NCBI GenBank assembly: GCA_963823675.1
Contig: CAWGMT010000011.1
Span: 186,001 to 250,000, forward strand
Direction of reading: 5' to 3'
Length of the DNA stretch: 64,000 bases
From: CAWGMT01 sp963823675
GTDB lineage: Bacteria; Planctomycetota; Planctomycetia; Isosphaerales; Isosphaeraceae
Of the stretch, positions 51,912 to 61,534 are shown in pieces. A program made the position numbers and the translations under genes. Positions within the stretch are counted from its first letter, which is position 1. Each line of letters begins with the position of its first letter. The notes below the pieces were generated by a model. That model was not told the DNA's origin, did no database searches, and saw only the letters and a program-made list of their open reading frames with translations.

Positions 51912-53921
51912 TCAGTGCACGGTGAATGAAGGGTCGAACCCGGCGGCCAGAATAGCGCGCGCCTCATCTCGCAGGCAAGCCAGCTCGGAGTGGTCAGGAC
52001 TGTGTTGCTCCGTCCAGAGGGTTGCCTGGTCGAGCCAGTGCCGGGCTTGTTCCTGGTCGCCGAGTCGAGCGCAAGCCATGGCGAGAAAGACGTGATCGAA
52101 GGCCGTACCACCCTCGGTCAGATCTACAGACCGGCCCAGAACAGCGATCGTAGCGCTGAAATCGCCGGCGCGATAGTGAGCGGCCCCCAGGGTATTCCAG
52201 TAAGTGGGGCAGTCGGGAATTGCCAAAGTCGCCTTGCCGGCCAAAGCGATGGCGTGGGCGGAATCTCGGACAGCCGGGTCCGGTGCGCTGGCCAGGAGCC
52301 AGGCCAGGTCGTTGGCGCATTCGCACCAACGCTCTTGGAGTGGCACGCGGTCGGGACTGGCCGTCGTCAACTCGGTCCACAGGTCGAGCGCACGAAGCCA
52401 ACTGGCTTTGGCGTCGGCGAATCGCCCCTGAGCTTTCGAAGCACGTCCCAAGGCCTGGTATCGCAACGCAATGCCTTCGCGCGGCTCGCCAAGCCGAGCA
52501 TCCGTTTCCCCGTTTACCTCACCCTGGCGGGCAGGTATCGCGCCGGCGGCCCCGGCGGCAGGCAGACCGCTCGGGGGATTGGCCGCATTGCCTATCTTGC
52601 CGTCGTCGCGGTTCGCTGGCCGTGGTCTGGGGCGAGCCGCCACGACGTTGAGCAACCCTCCGGCGGCAATAAGATAGATCACATTGAGCATGCCGTTGAG
52701 CATACAATCGAGCAGATACAGGTTCAGGACCACGCCGATCGCGACGGCTGGCGCAAGATCAGCCCGCGTCCACTGCATGACAGCAAACCGCCTGAGGAAC
52801 AAGGCCGGGGGCAAGAGCAGAACCACGCTGAGCGTGATCAGGCCGACGTAGCCATTGCACGAGAAAGCGATGATCGTCAACTGATCGATGATGGTAAGTG
52901 GATTGCCCACCTCGTCGTAAATGAAACTTCGTCCCCAGCCGCCCCAGCCAAAAATCGGTCGCTGCAAGGTTTTGGCGATGAAGAAGTCTTCGTTGATAAG
53001 ACGGAACTCGAGCGACCAGGCCGGTCCGTCGCCGAACACGGCTCGGGCCACCGCGACAGCGTCACGGCCTGACCAAAGGTCCGTGATGCGCAGACCGTAG
53101 TAGATCGGCGCGACCGACAGCAGTGCCCACATCACCCATTTTGTCTTGGTTCGCCAGCAGATCCAGAGCGAACCCAGGCCCGCGAAGAGCAACATCGTCG
53201 CGCCGGTACATCGGCACAGAATGGCCGTGATCAACAGCATGGCCGCGATCGCACTGCCGGGCAGGCCCCACAGCCGTTTGAGCTGGCCGGTTGCCCAGAG
53301 CCATATCGCCACCAACGTCACGGCGTTCATCCAGAGCCCCAGCTCCAGCCCGGTGGCGAAGAAGATATGAGGGCGGTAGCCGCCATACCGAAGTCCCTCG
53401 TAACCGCGCATGCCGTAGAGCATCGGCAGCAACAAAGGGCTCATCCTCATCTCGAAGAGACAAAGAGGAATCAGGCATACTCCCCCGATGACCATGCCCA
53501 GGGCCAGTTCGCGCAAGCTGCTGAAATCGGTGAGATAGAGCCTTCCGGCCAGGTAGGGCAAGAACCAGACGATCATTTGCCGGAACACCGTGGTGAGCCC
53601 GTCGTAGAGACCCAGATCGTTGCTGATCGAGCTCCACAAGGGACAAAGGCACCACAGAATGATCGGCAGGTCGAACCAGCGCAGGCGAAAGGAAGTCAAC
53701 CGGTTCGGCTCGAAGATCACGGTGGCGAGCAAGATGCCAACCGTCGCGGCCGCAGCCTTATCAAATACGGGAAGGCCGGGAAGATCGATTCCTGTGGGTG
53801 GTAAAAGCAGCCATGCCGAGATTGAGCCGGCCAGCATCGCCCGCCGCGCCGGCAGCAGCCAGAACAGCATGAGGACGACGGGGATCCATCCGAACAGGGC
53901 GATCATCGCGAAGAGTGGCAC
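51912..53921 (-). CDS. O-antigen polymerase/ligase-like membrane protein with TPR-like tail
   Basis: 669 residues. About ten hydrophobic segments fill residues 1-430, with a long loop (GYRPHIFFATGLELGLWMNA) and RPIFGWGGWGRSF, a segment typical of Wzy/WaaL-type proteins. After a Pro/Arg-rich linker the last 200 residues form tetratricopeptide-like helices (QGRFADAKASWLRALDLW, HYRAGDFSATIAVLGRSVDL). It would polymerise or ligate glycan repeats at the outer face of the inner membrane. It heads the glycan unit with the GT4 and glycoside hydrolase genes. Confidence 0.8.
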   Translation of the reverse strand: MPLFAMIALFGWIPVVLMLFWLLPARRAMLAGSISAWLLLPPTGIDLPGLPVFDKAAAATVGILLATVIFEPNRLTSFRLRWFDLPIILWCLCPLWSSISNDLGLYDGLTTVFRQMIVWFLPYLAGRLYLTDFSSLRELALGMVIGGVCLIPLCLFEMRMSPLLLPMLYGMRGYEGLRYGGYRPHIFFATGLELGLWMNAVTLVAIWLWATGQLKRLWGLPGSAIAAMLLITAILCRCTGATMLLFAGLGSLWICWRTKTKWVMWALLSVAPIYYGLRITDLWSGRDAVAVARAVFGDGPAWSLEFRLINEDFFIAKTLQRPIFGWGGWGRSFIYDEVGNPLTIIDQLTIIAFSCNGYVGLITLSVVLLLPPALFLRRFAVMQWTRADLAPAVAIGVVLNLYLLDCMLNGMLNVIYLIAAGGLLNVVAARPRPRPANRDDGKIGNAANPPSGLPAAGAAGAIPARQGEVNGETDARLGEPREGIALRYQALGRASKAQGRFADAKASWLRALDLWTELTTASPDRVPLQERWCECANDLAWLLASAPDPAVRDSAHAIALAGKATLAIPDCPTYWNTLGAAHYRAGDFSATIAVLGRSVDLTEGGTAFDHVFLAMACARLGDQEQARHWLDQATLWTEQHSPDHSELACLRDEARAILAAGFDPSFTVH

Positions 53922-54326
53922 GGCCGCTTACTCAATCCCGCATTGTGTACAAGATACCAGACTCAACCCGTAATTGCCGATCCAGGCCATTTTCGGCTCG
54001 TCCGTCCCAGGAATCAATGAGGCCATTCTAGTACGTCCGAGAGCCCCTCGCCTCCGACGAGGCCGGTCGGCTGGCAGCCATAGTGTACGTATGAACCAAA
54101 AAAGTTGGCGTGCAGGAGCAACTGGTCACTTTTCGCAAGAGCGGGTGTCAGGCTAGGATGCTCCTGCCAAGTCGGGGATGTTTTGATTGCGAGCGGGAAG
54201 TATGGTGGATGTCGCGATCGTCGTCGGCTGGCTGGATCGAGCAAACGCGTTGAGCTTCGCGCCGCCCTGGCTCTCGCCCCACGACCCATCTTGTCCTGCG
54301 ACCTCGGAACCCACGGCGAAACCACC
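53922..54326. other. Divergent promoter region
   Basis: About 400 bases between the polymerase-like gene and the divergent GT4 gene. No family-like frame, RNA gene or strong hairpin is seen. It must carry promoters in both directions; I cannot pick a clear -35/-10 pair. Confidence 0.5.
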
Positions 54327-55598
54327 ATGAGGATAGTCTACCTGATCCCCGAGTTCCCGGCACAGACGCATGCCTTCTTCTGGCGCGAGATCAGGGCCCT
54401 CCGCGACCATGGTGTGGAGCTCCGTCTGGTCTCCACTCGTCGGCCGATCGTGGCGTGCCAGCACTCCTGGGCGCCCGACGCCGCGCGCGAAACGACGTAC
54501 CTCTTTCCACCGCAACCTTTCTCGCTCGTCCAGTCGGCGTTGTTCCCCAAGGGATTCTTGATCGCTTGCCGGTATTCGAGGGACCTTCGTGAATCTTCCC
54601 CCAAGGAGCGCCTCATCCTGGGGGCGGCGGGCTACCTCGCCGCCCGCAGGCTCAACGCCCTTTGCCGGCGGATCGGAGCCGATCACATCCACGTCCATTC
54701 CTGTGCCAATGCCGCACATATCGTGGCGCTCGGTCGTCAAATGGGCGGTCCTCCCTACAGCCTGACACTCCACGGTGACATGGACGTGTATGGCAAGAAT
54801 CACGCCAGCAAGATGGCCGGGGCTGCTTTCGTCTCGGTGGTCACTCGGCCCCTTCAGCGCGAGGTGCATTCGCGGGTGGGCCTACCCCTCGACCGGCTCC
54901 CCGTCATCAGCATGGGGGTCGACACGATGGCGTTTCAGCCAGGGCCGGCCCGAGAGGCGGTTCCCGGACGGCTCGAGTTGCTCACAGTGGCGCGACTGCA
55001 TCGAAACAAGGGACACTGTCATGCCCTTGCCGCAATGCGATCGCTCGTCGATCGCGGCCTCGACCTGCACTACACGATTGCCGGCGCTGGACCAGACAGG
55101 AACCTGATCGAGGAGAAAGTTCGGGAGCTGGAACTCGACAGCCGGGTGAAGCTGACGGGCACAATTGGCGAGCACCAGGTGCTCGGCCTTTTGCGAGCGG
55201 CCGATGCGTTCGTGCTGCCCAGCGTTGCTGTGGGGGAAGCGGCCCCCGTGGCCGTCATGGAAGCCATGTCGTGCGGTGTGCCGGTGGTCTGCTCGACCAT
55301 TGGCGGCACCCCGGACATGATTACCGACGGCGTGGACGGACTCCTGGTGGCCCAGCGTGACGAGGCAGGGCTGGCAAGGGCGTTCGAATGCCTGGCGACC
55401 GACGTCGCCTTGAGGGGCCGTATTTCCGCGGCCGCCCGTGCCAGGGCCCAGCGCGATTTCGACCACCGGATGCTTGCGCTGCGTCTCCTCGACGAGATCC
55501 GCGAGCGCCTGCCCGTGCCGGCGGCACTGGGTTCTGGCTCGGTCAGCACCGCGGCGGCAGGCCGAGCCGGCGGCGCACAATCCGCCGGATGCCCCTGA
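54327..55598 (+). CDS. GT4 family glycosyltransferase
   Basis: About 423 residues starting MRIVYLIPEFPAQTHAFFWR. GT-B landmarks are HVHSCANAAHIVALGR in the acceptor half, then LELLTVARLHRNKGHCHAL, and GEAAPVAVMEAMSCGVPVVC with the two donor-binding Glu residues spaced as in family 4. The ATG at 54327 is chosen because homology begins there; the upstream frame is open but dissimilar. It is divergent from the glycan unit to its left and overlaps the convergent FkbM gene by 56 bases. Confidence 0.88.
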   Translation: MRIVYLIPEFPAQTHAFFWREIRALRDHGVELRLVSTRRPIVACQHSWAPDAARETTYLFPPQPFSLVQSALFPKGFLIACRYSRDLRESSPKERLILGAAGYLAARRLNALCRRIGADHIHVHSCANAAHIVALGRQMGGPPYSLTLHGDMDVYGKNHASKMAGAAFVSVVTRPLQREVHSRVGLPLDRLPVISMGVDTMAFQPGPAREAVPGRLELLTVARLHRNKGHCHALAAMRSLVDRGLDLHYTIAGAGPDRNLIEEKVRELELDSRVKLTGTIGEHQVLGLLRAADAFVLPSVAVGEAAPVAVMEAMSCGVPVVCSTIGGTPDMITDGVDGLLVAQRDEAGLARAFECLATDVALRGRISAAARARAQRDFDHRMLALRLLDEIRERLPVPAALGSGSVSTAAAGRAGGAQSAGCP

Positions 55599-56265
55599 CA
55601 TTGCGTACCAAGAGTCGCGTAATGATCTCATCTGACTGGCCGAATGCGGCTTGTCTCCGATTGACAAAAAGGGTGTCCTGGTGGCCGACGCCGGACATAC
55701 GCAGGTAGAAGAAATCCAGCGTTTGAAGTCGGGTTACGATCCGGCTGACCGTGTCTACCGGCGTGATGCCGCAGAAATCGTGGAATTCGACGCTGAGCTG
55801 CGGAATCGAGACGAGCAACTCGTCGGTGAGAGAGTCGAGAACCTCGACCTCGGCACCCTCGATGTCCATCTTGATCAGGGAGATCGGACCAGACACATGT
55901 TGCTCGATAAATGTGCCAAGATCAATGCCATCGACCCTGACCCTGGAGTCGTCAGATCCTCGGTCGGAAGAACCCACGATGCTGGCACCGAGGCGATTAG
56001 TACCTCGGTGTAACACCGTGGGGGCCTGCCGGGCGGCGATCGCATAGGCGTATTTCTTGATTCGCGAATGTGACGGGACGTGGGCCAGAAGTTCTGGATC
56101 GGGTTCCACGGCGTGGCAAATACAGTCAAAACCGCAAGCGATCTCCCAGGAGAAGCGTCCCACGTTAGCACCCAGATCCAGGACGTGCGAATCTGGGATC
56201 AAGAGCGCAGGCACGAGGGTGTGCCAGTGAATTGGTCGGGTTCGCGATGAGCCCAAGGCGAGCAT
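55543..56265 (-). CDS. FkbM-family methyltransferase
   Basis: About 240 residues. HVLDLGANVGRFSWEIACG is motif I, CHAVEPDPELLAHV motif II, and GPISLIKMDIEGAEVEVLDS the FkbM hallmark with the catalytic-region Asp. FkbM enzymes O-methylate sugars or natural products. The ATG at 56265 has a CGAGGG site; an ATG at 56322 would add 19 residues. Together with the GT4 gene it suggests a methylated surface glycan. It lies next to the end of a phage fibre gene. Confidence 0.85.
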   Translation of the reverse strand: MLALGSSRTRPIHWHTLVPALLIPDSHVLDLGANVGRFSWEIACGFDCICHAVEPDPELLAHVPSHSRIKKYAYAIAARQAPTVLHRGTNRLGASIVGSSDRGSDDSRVRVDGIDLGTFIEQHVSGPISLIKMDIEGAEVEVLDSLTDELLVSIPQLSVEFHDFCGITPVDTVSRIVTRLQTLDFFYLRMSGVGHQDTLFVNRRQAAFGQSDEIITRLLVRNVRGIRRIVRRRLGLPPRC

Positions 56266-56364
56266 CAAAGGCCCTCGGTAGGGAACAGGATATCCCGGTA
56301 GACAACTCCAGCCCCCTATCATCTCCGACCAGGACGTTCGGTTCCAGGCCCCAACAACCGCCGA

Positions 56365-58597
56365 TCAGAAGGTCTTCCGGATCGGTGACATCCCTGGAAA
56401 CCAACGCTTTCGTGCGCTGCGGGCTGGGGCTGAAGCCGCTGGTAGATTCGCTCTGGTCATCACAAGACCGCGCCAGCCGTGAGTTGCCGCGGATCGGATC
56501 AACGGTAAACGGCTGAACGGGGCGAGCAGTCCCTCCTGCATATCGTTCCCCGCCGTCACCCAGTCCTGCCAAGCCTGCAACCGCGGCGAGACGTTGTTCA
56601 GGTTCTCGGACGCAGCTCGTATTGAGCCAGAGCAGGTTCGTCCCCTTCCCATCCGAGTTGTCGCCCCGCCCCGGCTTCTGGCCGGCCCAGACGGCGTGAC
56701 AGTAGACGTTCACGTTCCCGCTAAAAGGCTGAAAGGGAGCGGCCAGGGCTTCCAGCGTCGTCAGGGAGACGCCCGCGTCATTGAGCATCTGAAGGTACGC
56801 CAGCTCGACGTAATACTGGCTGGGATGGTAGAAGACGTCGTGCGTCAACTGGCCCGGAAGGCCCGGCGGGTAAGGTCCGCTCGGCGGGTTGTTCTGAACG
56901 GTCCTGGGCACCATCTTTTCGAGGATGCCCTCATAAGTAACCAGCCTCGGCGGTGCCTGCCCGTTCACCAGGTTGTAGGAAGCCAACTTGCTCAGGTGTC
57001 CCGCAAGATCGCCGCTCGGCCCGGCGTACAGCGTGTTGTACTTGCAGAAATGCCTGAGATAGTCCGCCCACGAGTCGTAGGTCCACGGGTTCGAGGCGTA
57101 AGGATTGCCGGGATTGACCGACGAATTCGCGATGCTGCTCGAGCTGCTCGCCGCGATCGAGGCCGCGCCCCACGTGTAGCTCGGGGCCAGGCTGTTGGCC
57201 GGGGGCGTCGTCGATCCACTGACGGCCGCTGAACAAGCATAGGTCGAGGCCGTGACCCCGGAGTGATACAAGACCTCAGAGCCCTTGGCCCCATTGGCCG
57301 CAGTCAGGTAGAGATTGCGGCTTGCAACCGTCGCCGGCATCGTGTCGTTGAACGTGATCGTCGCAACCTGCCCCGAGCTCGCGATCGTGAACTGAGCCGA
57401 TTCCGACGTACCGACGGCCGACTCGTAGCCCGTGAGCGAATCGACGTACGTGTAGGCCGCGTAGTACGTCCCCGTGCTTAGACTGCCCCCGCTGCCGCCG
57501 ACGCTGACTGTCGCCTGCGCCGCCGGGCTCGGCTGCTGGTCGGTCACGACGTCGATATAGGGCGCGACTGCGATCGCGTCGAGCTGAAACGGCGCTCCGG
57601 GGTTCGCGGCGTTGTACGTGTTCAGCGTGCTGACCAGGGTCTGGGTATCGGACACCCCCACCGCCTGCATGTTGCACCACGAGCGAATCGATCCCGCCCG
57701 TCCCTTGGCCCCCCAGACCGTCCGGAAGATGTTGGCGACCTGCATGGCCCGCAGCACCGTGCTGGAAAACTGCCCCAGTCCGGCAAACGGCGCACCGGCC
57801 ATGTTGCACAGGAGGCCATTGAAAAACTCGCCCTGCCAGAAGCTGCCGTTCCAGGGCTCGTTGCCCACCTCGACGTAACAAAGGCGTCCCGGAGGTAGGT
57901 AACTAAGCCAGATGTTCGCGATGTATTCCGCCGTCGCGTCGGTCGCGATCACCGGTACGCTGGCGATCCCGGCACATCCGGGTACGCTGGCCGCGGCCTG
58001 GGCCATGATCTCGGGCGGAGGCACCTGCGTATCGGGAAGAGTCACCGACGCCGTGAACGGCGCGTCATCGGGAACGTCGTAGGTCTCGGACAACGTGTTG
58101 GCGACCAGCGCCCCCTTGGTCGATCCGCCGCAGTATCCCCAGAACATGAACGTCGTCGAGCTCGTGACGAAGATCGGGAAATTGAGGACCTTCGTCCCGT
58201 TGTAGCCCGAGTCGGCCGAGGTGCCGAAGGTGTAATCGATCGGATCGCCCGATCCTTGGGTCACCGAGACGGTCGGCATCGTGCCGCCCCAGGTGATGAA
58301 CTGGCCGCTGTTGAGGTTGTGCGCCTCGGAACAGACGCACTCGCCGACGAAATACTGGCCGCCGGCCGCCAGGTTCGTGAAATCCGTGAAGTCGATCGAC
58401 GACGGCGCGTAATAATAGGCCGTGTTGCCCGACCCCTCGCTGTTGACCGAGGTCCCCAGGAACGGCCCGGCGAAATACAGGTTCGGCGAGTTGCCGAGCG
58501 TGTAGGCCCGGATGCTGGTGATGTTGCCCGTGTTGGTGACTTTCACGCCCGACCAGAGACAGTCGGACAGGGCGAAAAAGTCGCTGGGGTTCACCAT
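56365..58597 (-). CDS. Phage tail fibre/spike with glycosidase-like domain (frameshifted)
   Basis: About 744 residues. The N-terminus (MVNPSDFFALSDCLWSGVKV) continues a beta-rich fibre. GRLCYVEVGNEPWNGSFWQ holds an Asn-Glu-Pro motif like the acid/base of clan GH-A hydrolases, and APYIDVVTDQQ and AVWAGQK follow. A fibronectin-like insert (GTYYAAYTYVDSLTGYESAV) lies between. After TNLLWLNTS the frame shifts near 56616 (gain of one base or loss of two) and continues AASENLNNVSPRLQAWQDWV to the stop at 56365. It may cut host polysaccharide. The start overlaps the end of the upstream fibre gene. Confidence 0.72.
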
Positions 58598-60891
58598 GTT
58601 CGACTGCGCCCGTTGAATCCACCCAGGCTCGATCGCAGGCTGGCCGAGCCCTTGTTGCCGACCGTCATCCAGGCCAGGAAGTTTTCGTCGCTTCGCGCGG
58701 GATTGGTGCGGTCGAGGCTCGGCGTGCCGCCCCCGTTGCCGTTCGGGGCAAAGAGGTACTCGTTGGTGAGCGTGTAGTTCCCCGAGCTGCCCGAATTCGT
58801 CTGGATCGCCAGCACGAAGTCAAGATACAGCGACGTCGGCGACGCCTTGAAAGCAACGGTCCATTGCCAGGTCTGGCCCACGAGGACGCCGTTTGAGAGC
58901 GTCCCGGCCCTCGTGGGAGCGCTCGGCGTCGTCGGCCCGCTGAGGACTGTGATCCCGTTCGTATTGAACGTGGCGCCGACCAGCATCGGCGCCGACGGGT
59001 TCGTATCATCGGCGACGAACGTCCAGGTCCCCACGAGCTCGGGGTAGGAAAGATTGTCAACGCAGTTGCTGTAATTGTAGTTCGCGGCCGTGAGCTTCAC
59101 CGTGCCGTTGGCGGCCGAGATCGTGATCGGCCTTCCGTCGGCCGTCGAGCTGCCGATCGTGCCCGAGGGATTCACCCAGGACCCGCGCTTGAACCAGTTC
59201 TGTTGCGGGCAACCCGGCTCGAGCGCGTACGTCTCAAATCCCAGGAAGCCGGCGTTGAACCCGACCTGGAGCCCGTTCGTGTTCTTGGGCAGATAGTCAA
59301 ACGGCACGCACCCAAAGAGCGGCGCCTCGAAGGACCCGGTGTAATTCGTGGCCAGGCCGTCGTCATAGACGGTCGAGTTCCCGGCGCCCGTCGTCACCCA
59401 GCCGGCCGAGGCCGCGAACGTCACAATGTCCGTGCTCGCGACCTGGCTCGGCAGTTGGAAGAACAGGAACGGGTCGGTCTGGGTCGTCATGTCCCAGAAT
59501 GGACCGAGGCACGAGATCGTGCTGCCGTTCTTCTTGAACGTCGGCAGGCTGTTGACGGCCGTGATCGGCGTCGCCGCATTGGCGCTGGTTCCGAAGACGA
59601 ACGCGACCAATCGCCCGCTCCTGGTCACGTAAGCCGTGGTCGTGACCGAGCTCGGCGTGCTCAGGGTCGTCGTCGCGCCGGTCGAGGGATCGGTGACAGT
59701 CAGCGTGGCGCCCGCCGCGCTGCCGGCGTAGACGGTGGCCGTCGCCGACGTGTTGGTCGAGACCGAGAGCTCGCCGATCGTGGCGCCCGAGCCGCCGGCG
59801 ATCGTGAACGTCGGGTTATCGACCGACCACACCGTATTTGTCCCGGTGAACGTGACCGACACGCTGTCAAAAGCGCTGATCGTGCTGGGACTGCACGTCA
59901 TCGCCGCCGTGCTGACGCCGATCCCGGTACTGTGCAGCCCGTCGCTGACGATCAGCGTCCCCGACGCGCCGCCGGAACTTGGGCAGGAGAGAACCAGCGT
60001 GAAATGGGTACCGTTGACGTAGGTCTGGGACGCGACCGCCCAGCCTGTGACACCGCTGACGCTGAACGTCGTTGCCGAAGTCCAGTTCGTATTGATGCCG
60101 ACGGCGTGAACGGTGATCGGACCGCCGGGATGATGTGTCGGAAGGGCATCCTCGGTGATCGTGAAACTGGTCGCCGTCCTGATGACCAGGCCGCGCGGCC
60201 AGGCCGGCTGGAAAAGCTGCCAGGGGTTGACGCTGACCTGGTCAACCTCCTTGGCCGTGAGGCCGCGATTCCAGACGAGTGCAAGCGATACCGAACCGTT
60301 GAGCCAGTTGCTCGATGCCTGGAAGCTCCCGACATAGATATTGCTGGCGCTGTTGGCCGGGGCGGTGTTATTGGACTGCGACGTCGTTACTGGAACGCCG
60401 TTGATGTAGATCTGCTGGCCGGCGTTGGATTGCAGGAGATCGGTTACAGCGACCGTGTACCAGGTGTTGGCACTGATGCCGCTGATCGGCCAGGACGACC
60501 TCGCTGCGCCGTTGCCGCTCCACTGTATGTAACCTACGCCGCCCGCGAAATTGAGGTTCCAGCCCCCCACGCGGTAGAGCAGGTACTGATTCGACGAAAG
60601 CGCCGCCGTCGAGAACCGGACCAGAACGGTGATGCCCGGCAGCGACGGGAACGCAGGCGCCGGATAGGCGATCGTCGAGTTCGTCCCGTCGAACGTCGCC
60701 GCCCAGCCGTCGATTCCCGATCCCCACCCCATGTGAGCGATCGACGACGGTACGACCCGGTTGATGATCTCGTAGGGCGAGCCGCTCCCCTCATTGAAGG
60801 GGACGGCGAACTGGAGCCCCTGCGCGAGCGGGTTGGTCCAGTCAATGCCGACGCCGGGCCATGGCTTGGATTTTCTGGAAGCGGAGTACAT
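58591..60891 (-). CDS. Phage tail fibre protein with LamG and Ig-like domains
   Basis: 766 residues. Residues about 30-210 form a LamG domain (LQFAVPFNEGSGSPYEIINR, ITVLVRFSTAALSSNQYLLY, QQIYINGVPVTTSQSNN). Ig/IPT-like beta repeats follow (STISAFDSVSVTFTGTNTVW, TVTDPSTGATTTLSTPSSV). The C-terminus, DENFLAWMTVGNKGSASLRS, runs into a stop at 58591 just after the start of the next gene. In the next frame IQRAQSNMVNPSDFFALS continues directly into that gene, so the two may be one fibre split by a missing base. Probable receptor-binding fibre. Confidence 0.7.
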   Translation of the reverse strand: MYSASRKSKPWPGVGIDWTNPLAQGLQFAVPFNEGSGSPYEIINRVVPSSIAHMGWGSGIDGWAATFDGTNSTIAYPAPAFPSLPGITVLVRFSTAALSSNQYLLYRVGGWNLNFAGGVGYIQWSGNGAARSSWPISGISANTWYTVAVTDLLQSNAGQQIYINGVPVTTSQSNNTAPANSASNIYVGSFQASSNWLNGSVSLALVWNRGLTAKEVDQVSVNPWQLFQPAWPRGLVIRTATSFTITEDALPTHHPGGPITVHAVGINTNWTSATTFSVSGVTGWAVASQTYVNGTHFTLVLSCPSSGGASGTLIVSDGLHSTGIGVSTAAMTCSPSTISAFDSVSVTFTGTNTVWSVDNPTFTIAGGSGATIGELSVSTNTSATATVYAGSAAGATLTVTDPSTGATTTLSTPSSVTTTAYVTRSGRLVAFVFGTSANAATPITAVNSLPTFKKNGSTISCLGPFWDMTTQTDPFLFFQLPSQVASTDIVTFAASAGWVTTGAGNSTVYDDGLATNYTGSFEAPLFGCVPFDYLPKNTNGLQVGFNAGFLGFETYALEPGCPQQNWFKRGSWVNPSGTIGSSTADGRPITISAANGTVKLTAANYNYSNCVDNLSYPELVGTWTFVADDTNPSAPMLVGATFNTNGITVLSGPTTPSAPTRAGTLSNGVLVGQTWQWTVAFKASPTSLYLDFVLAIQTNSGSSGNYTLTNEYLFAPNGNGGGTPSLDRTNPARSDENFLAWMTVGNKGSASLRSSLGGFNGRSRTW

Positions 60892-60927
60892 AATCTAGCG
60901 GCGACCGATCATCAGAGAGGGGGTCGT

Positions 60928-61194
60928 ATGTCGTGGGTCACAGTCAACCTGATCATCCTGGATCTCATCGTCGGCACGTGGGCGACGGCGTGCCTGATAC
61001 TCGCTACCGCGGCGGTCCTCGGCTCGAAAAAGATCAGCCGAGGCGAGCCGACGTTGTCCGAGGACGGCATCGCGGAACGAGATGAAGCACAGCCCTGTCC
61101 TCCAGAGTTTTTGCAACGGACAACGGACAACGGACAAAGGACAGGGTCCCTAGACCCCCGTCACTTGCCCGAGCTGAGCGGTCAACGTCGATGA
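60928..61194 (+). CDS. Small membrane protein (holin-like size)
   Basis: 88 residues. MSWVTVNLIILDLIVGTWAT then ACLILATAAVLG gives one or two hydrophobic segments, followed by a charged tail. AGAGAGGGGG lies just before the ATG. The end of the tail (FLQRTTDNGQRTG) is encoded by a GGACAAC-type repeat, so the original protein probably ended earlier. Size and location among tail genes are compatible with a holin-type protein, but nothing proves that role. Confidence 0.5.
   Translation: MSWVTVNLIILDLIVGTWATACLILATAAVLGSKKISRGEPTLSEDGIAERDEAQPCPPEFLQRTTDNGQRTGSLDPRHLPELSGQRR
61113..61149. repeat. Half copy of the GGACAAC element
   Basis: CAACGGACAACGGACAACGG and a following ACAAAGGACAGG lie directly after the stop of the 61150 gene on the minus strand. 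Only one arm is present and no start-proximal arm exists near the 60891 start. It overlaps the coding end of the small membrane protein. Confidence 0.75.
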
Positions 61195-61500
61195 AGTTCC
61201 GCCCGACTGGGCCGTGTAGACGATCTGCACATCCTCGGCCGTGACCGGCACGGCGATCGTCCAGTTTGTCGTGACGGCCGTGAGCGGAGCCGTATAGGTC
61301 TGCCCGCTGTAGTAAGTCGTCCCATCGGGCGACCACTGCGGCGTAAAGGTCGCCGCCGTCGAAGCGCTCCCGACCTGGACGATCGAGACATAAAGCTCCT
61401 GGACGTAATCCGTCGAGCAACTGATCGGGTTGGTCGTTCCCGACGCGGTTGCCGAGCCGGAGGCCCAGGTGAAGGATGAAGACGATTTCGTGGCTGCCAT
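61150..61500 (-). CDS. Small phage structural protein, relative of the tube-like protein
   Basis: 116 residues starting MAATKSSSSFTWASGSATAS with a Thr/Ser-rich beta domain (SIVQVGSASTAATFTPQWSP, WTIAVPVTAEDVQIVYTAQS). The opening and composition parallel the protein at 46132-46548. Its upstream spacer is the CTCACGC palindrome and downstream is the half GGACAAC element. Probably a virion protein; the role is unknown. Confidence 0.6.
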   Translation of the reverse strand: MAATKSSSSFTWASGSATASGTTNPISCSTDYVQELYVSIVQVGSASTAATFTPQWSPDGTTYYSGQTYTAPLTAVTTNWTIAVPVTAEDVQIVYTAQSGGTSSTLTAQLGQVTGV

Positions 61501-61534
61501 TGGTTTCCCTTCGGGATGTCAGTCGTCCGTTGAA

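Noticed and set aside
59203..60927. Very long plus-strand frame opposite the fibre gene
   Set aside because: Strongly Arg/Asp-biased translation typical of antisense GC-rich DNA. Only its last part, from 60928, has its own ribosome binding site and membrane segment and was kept.
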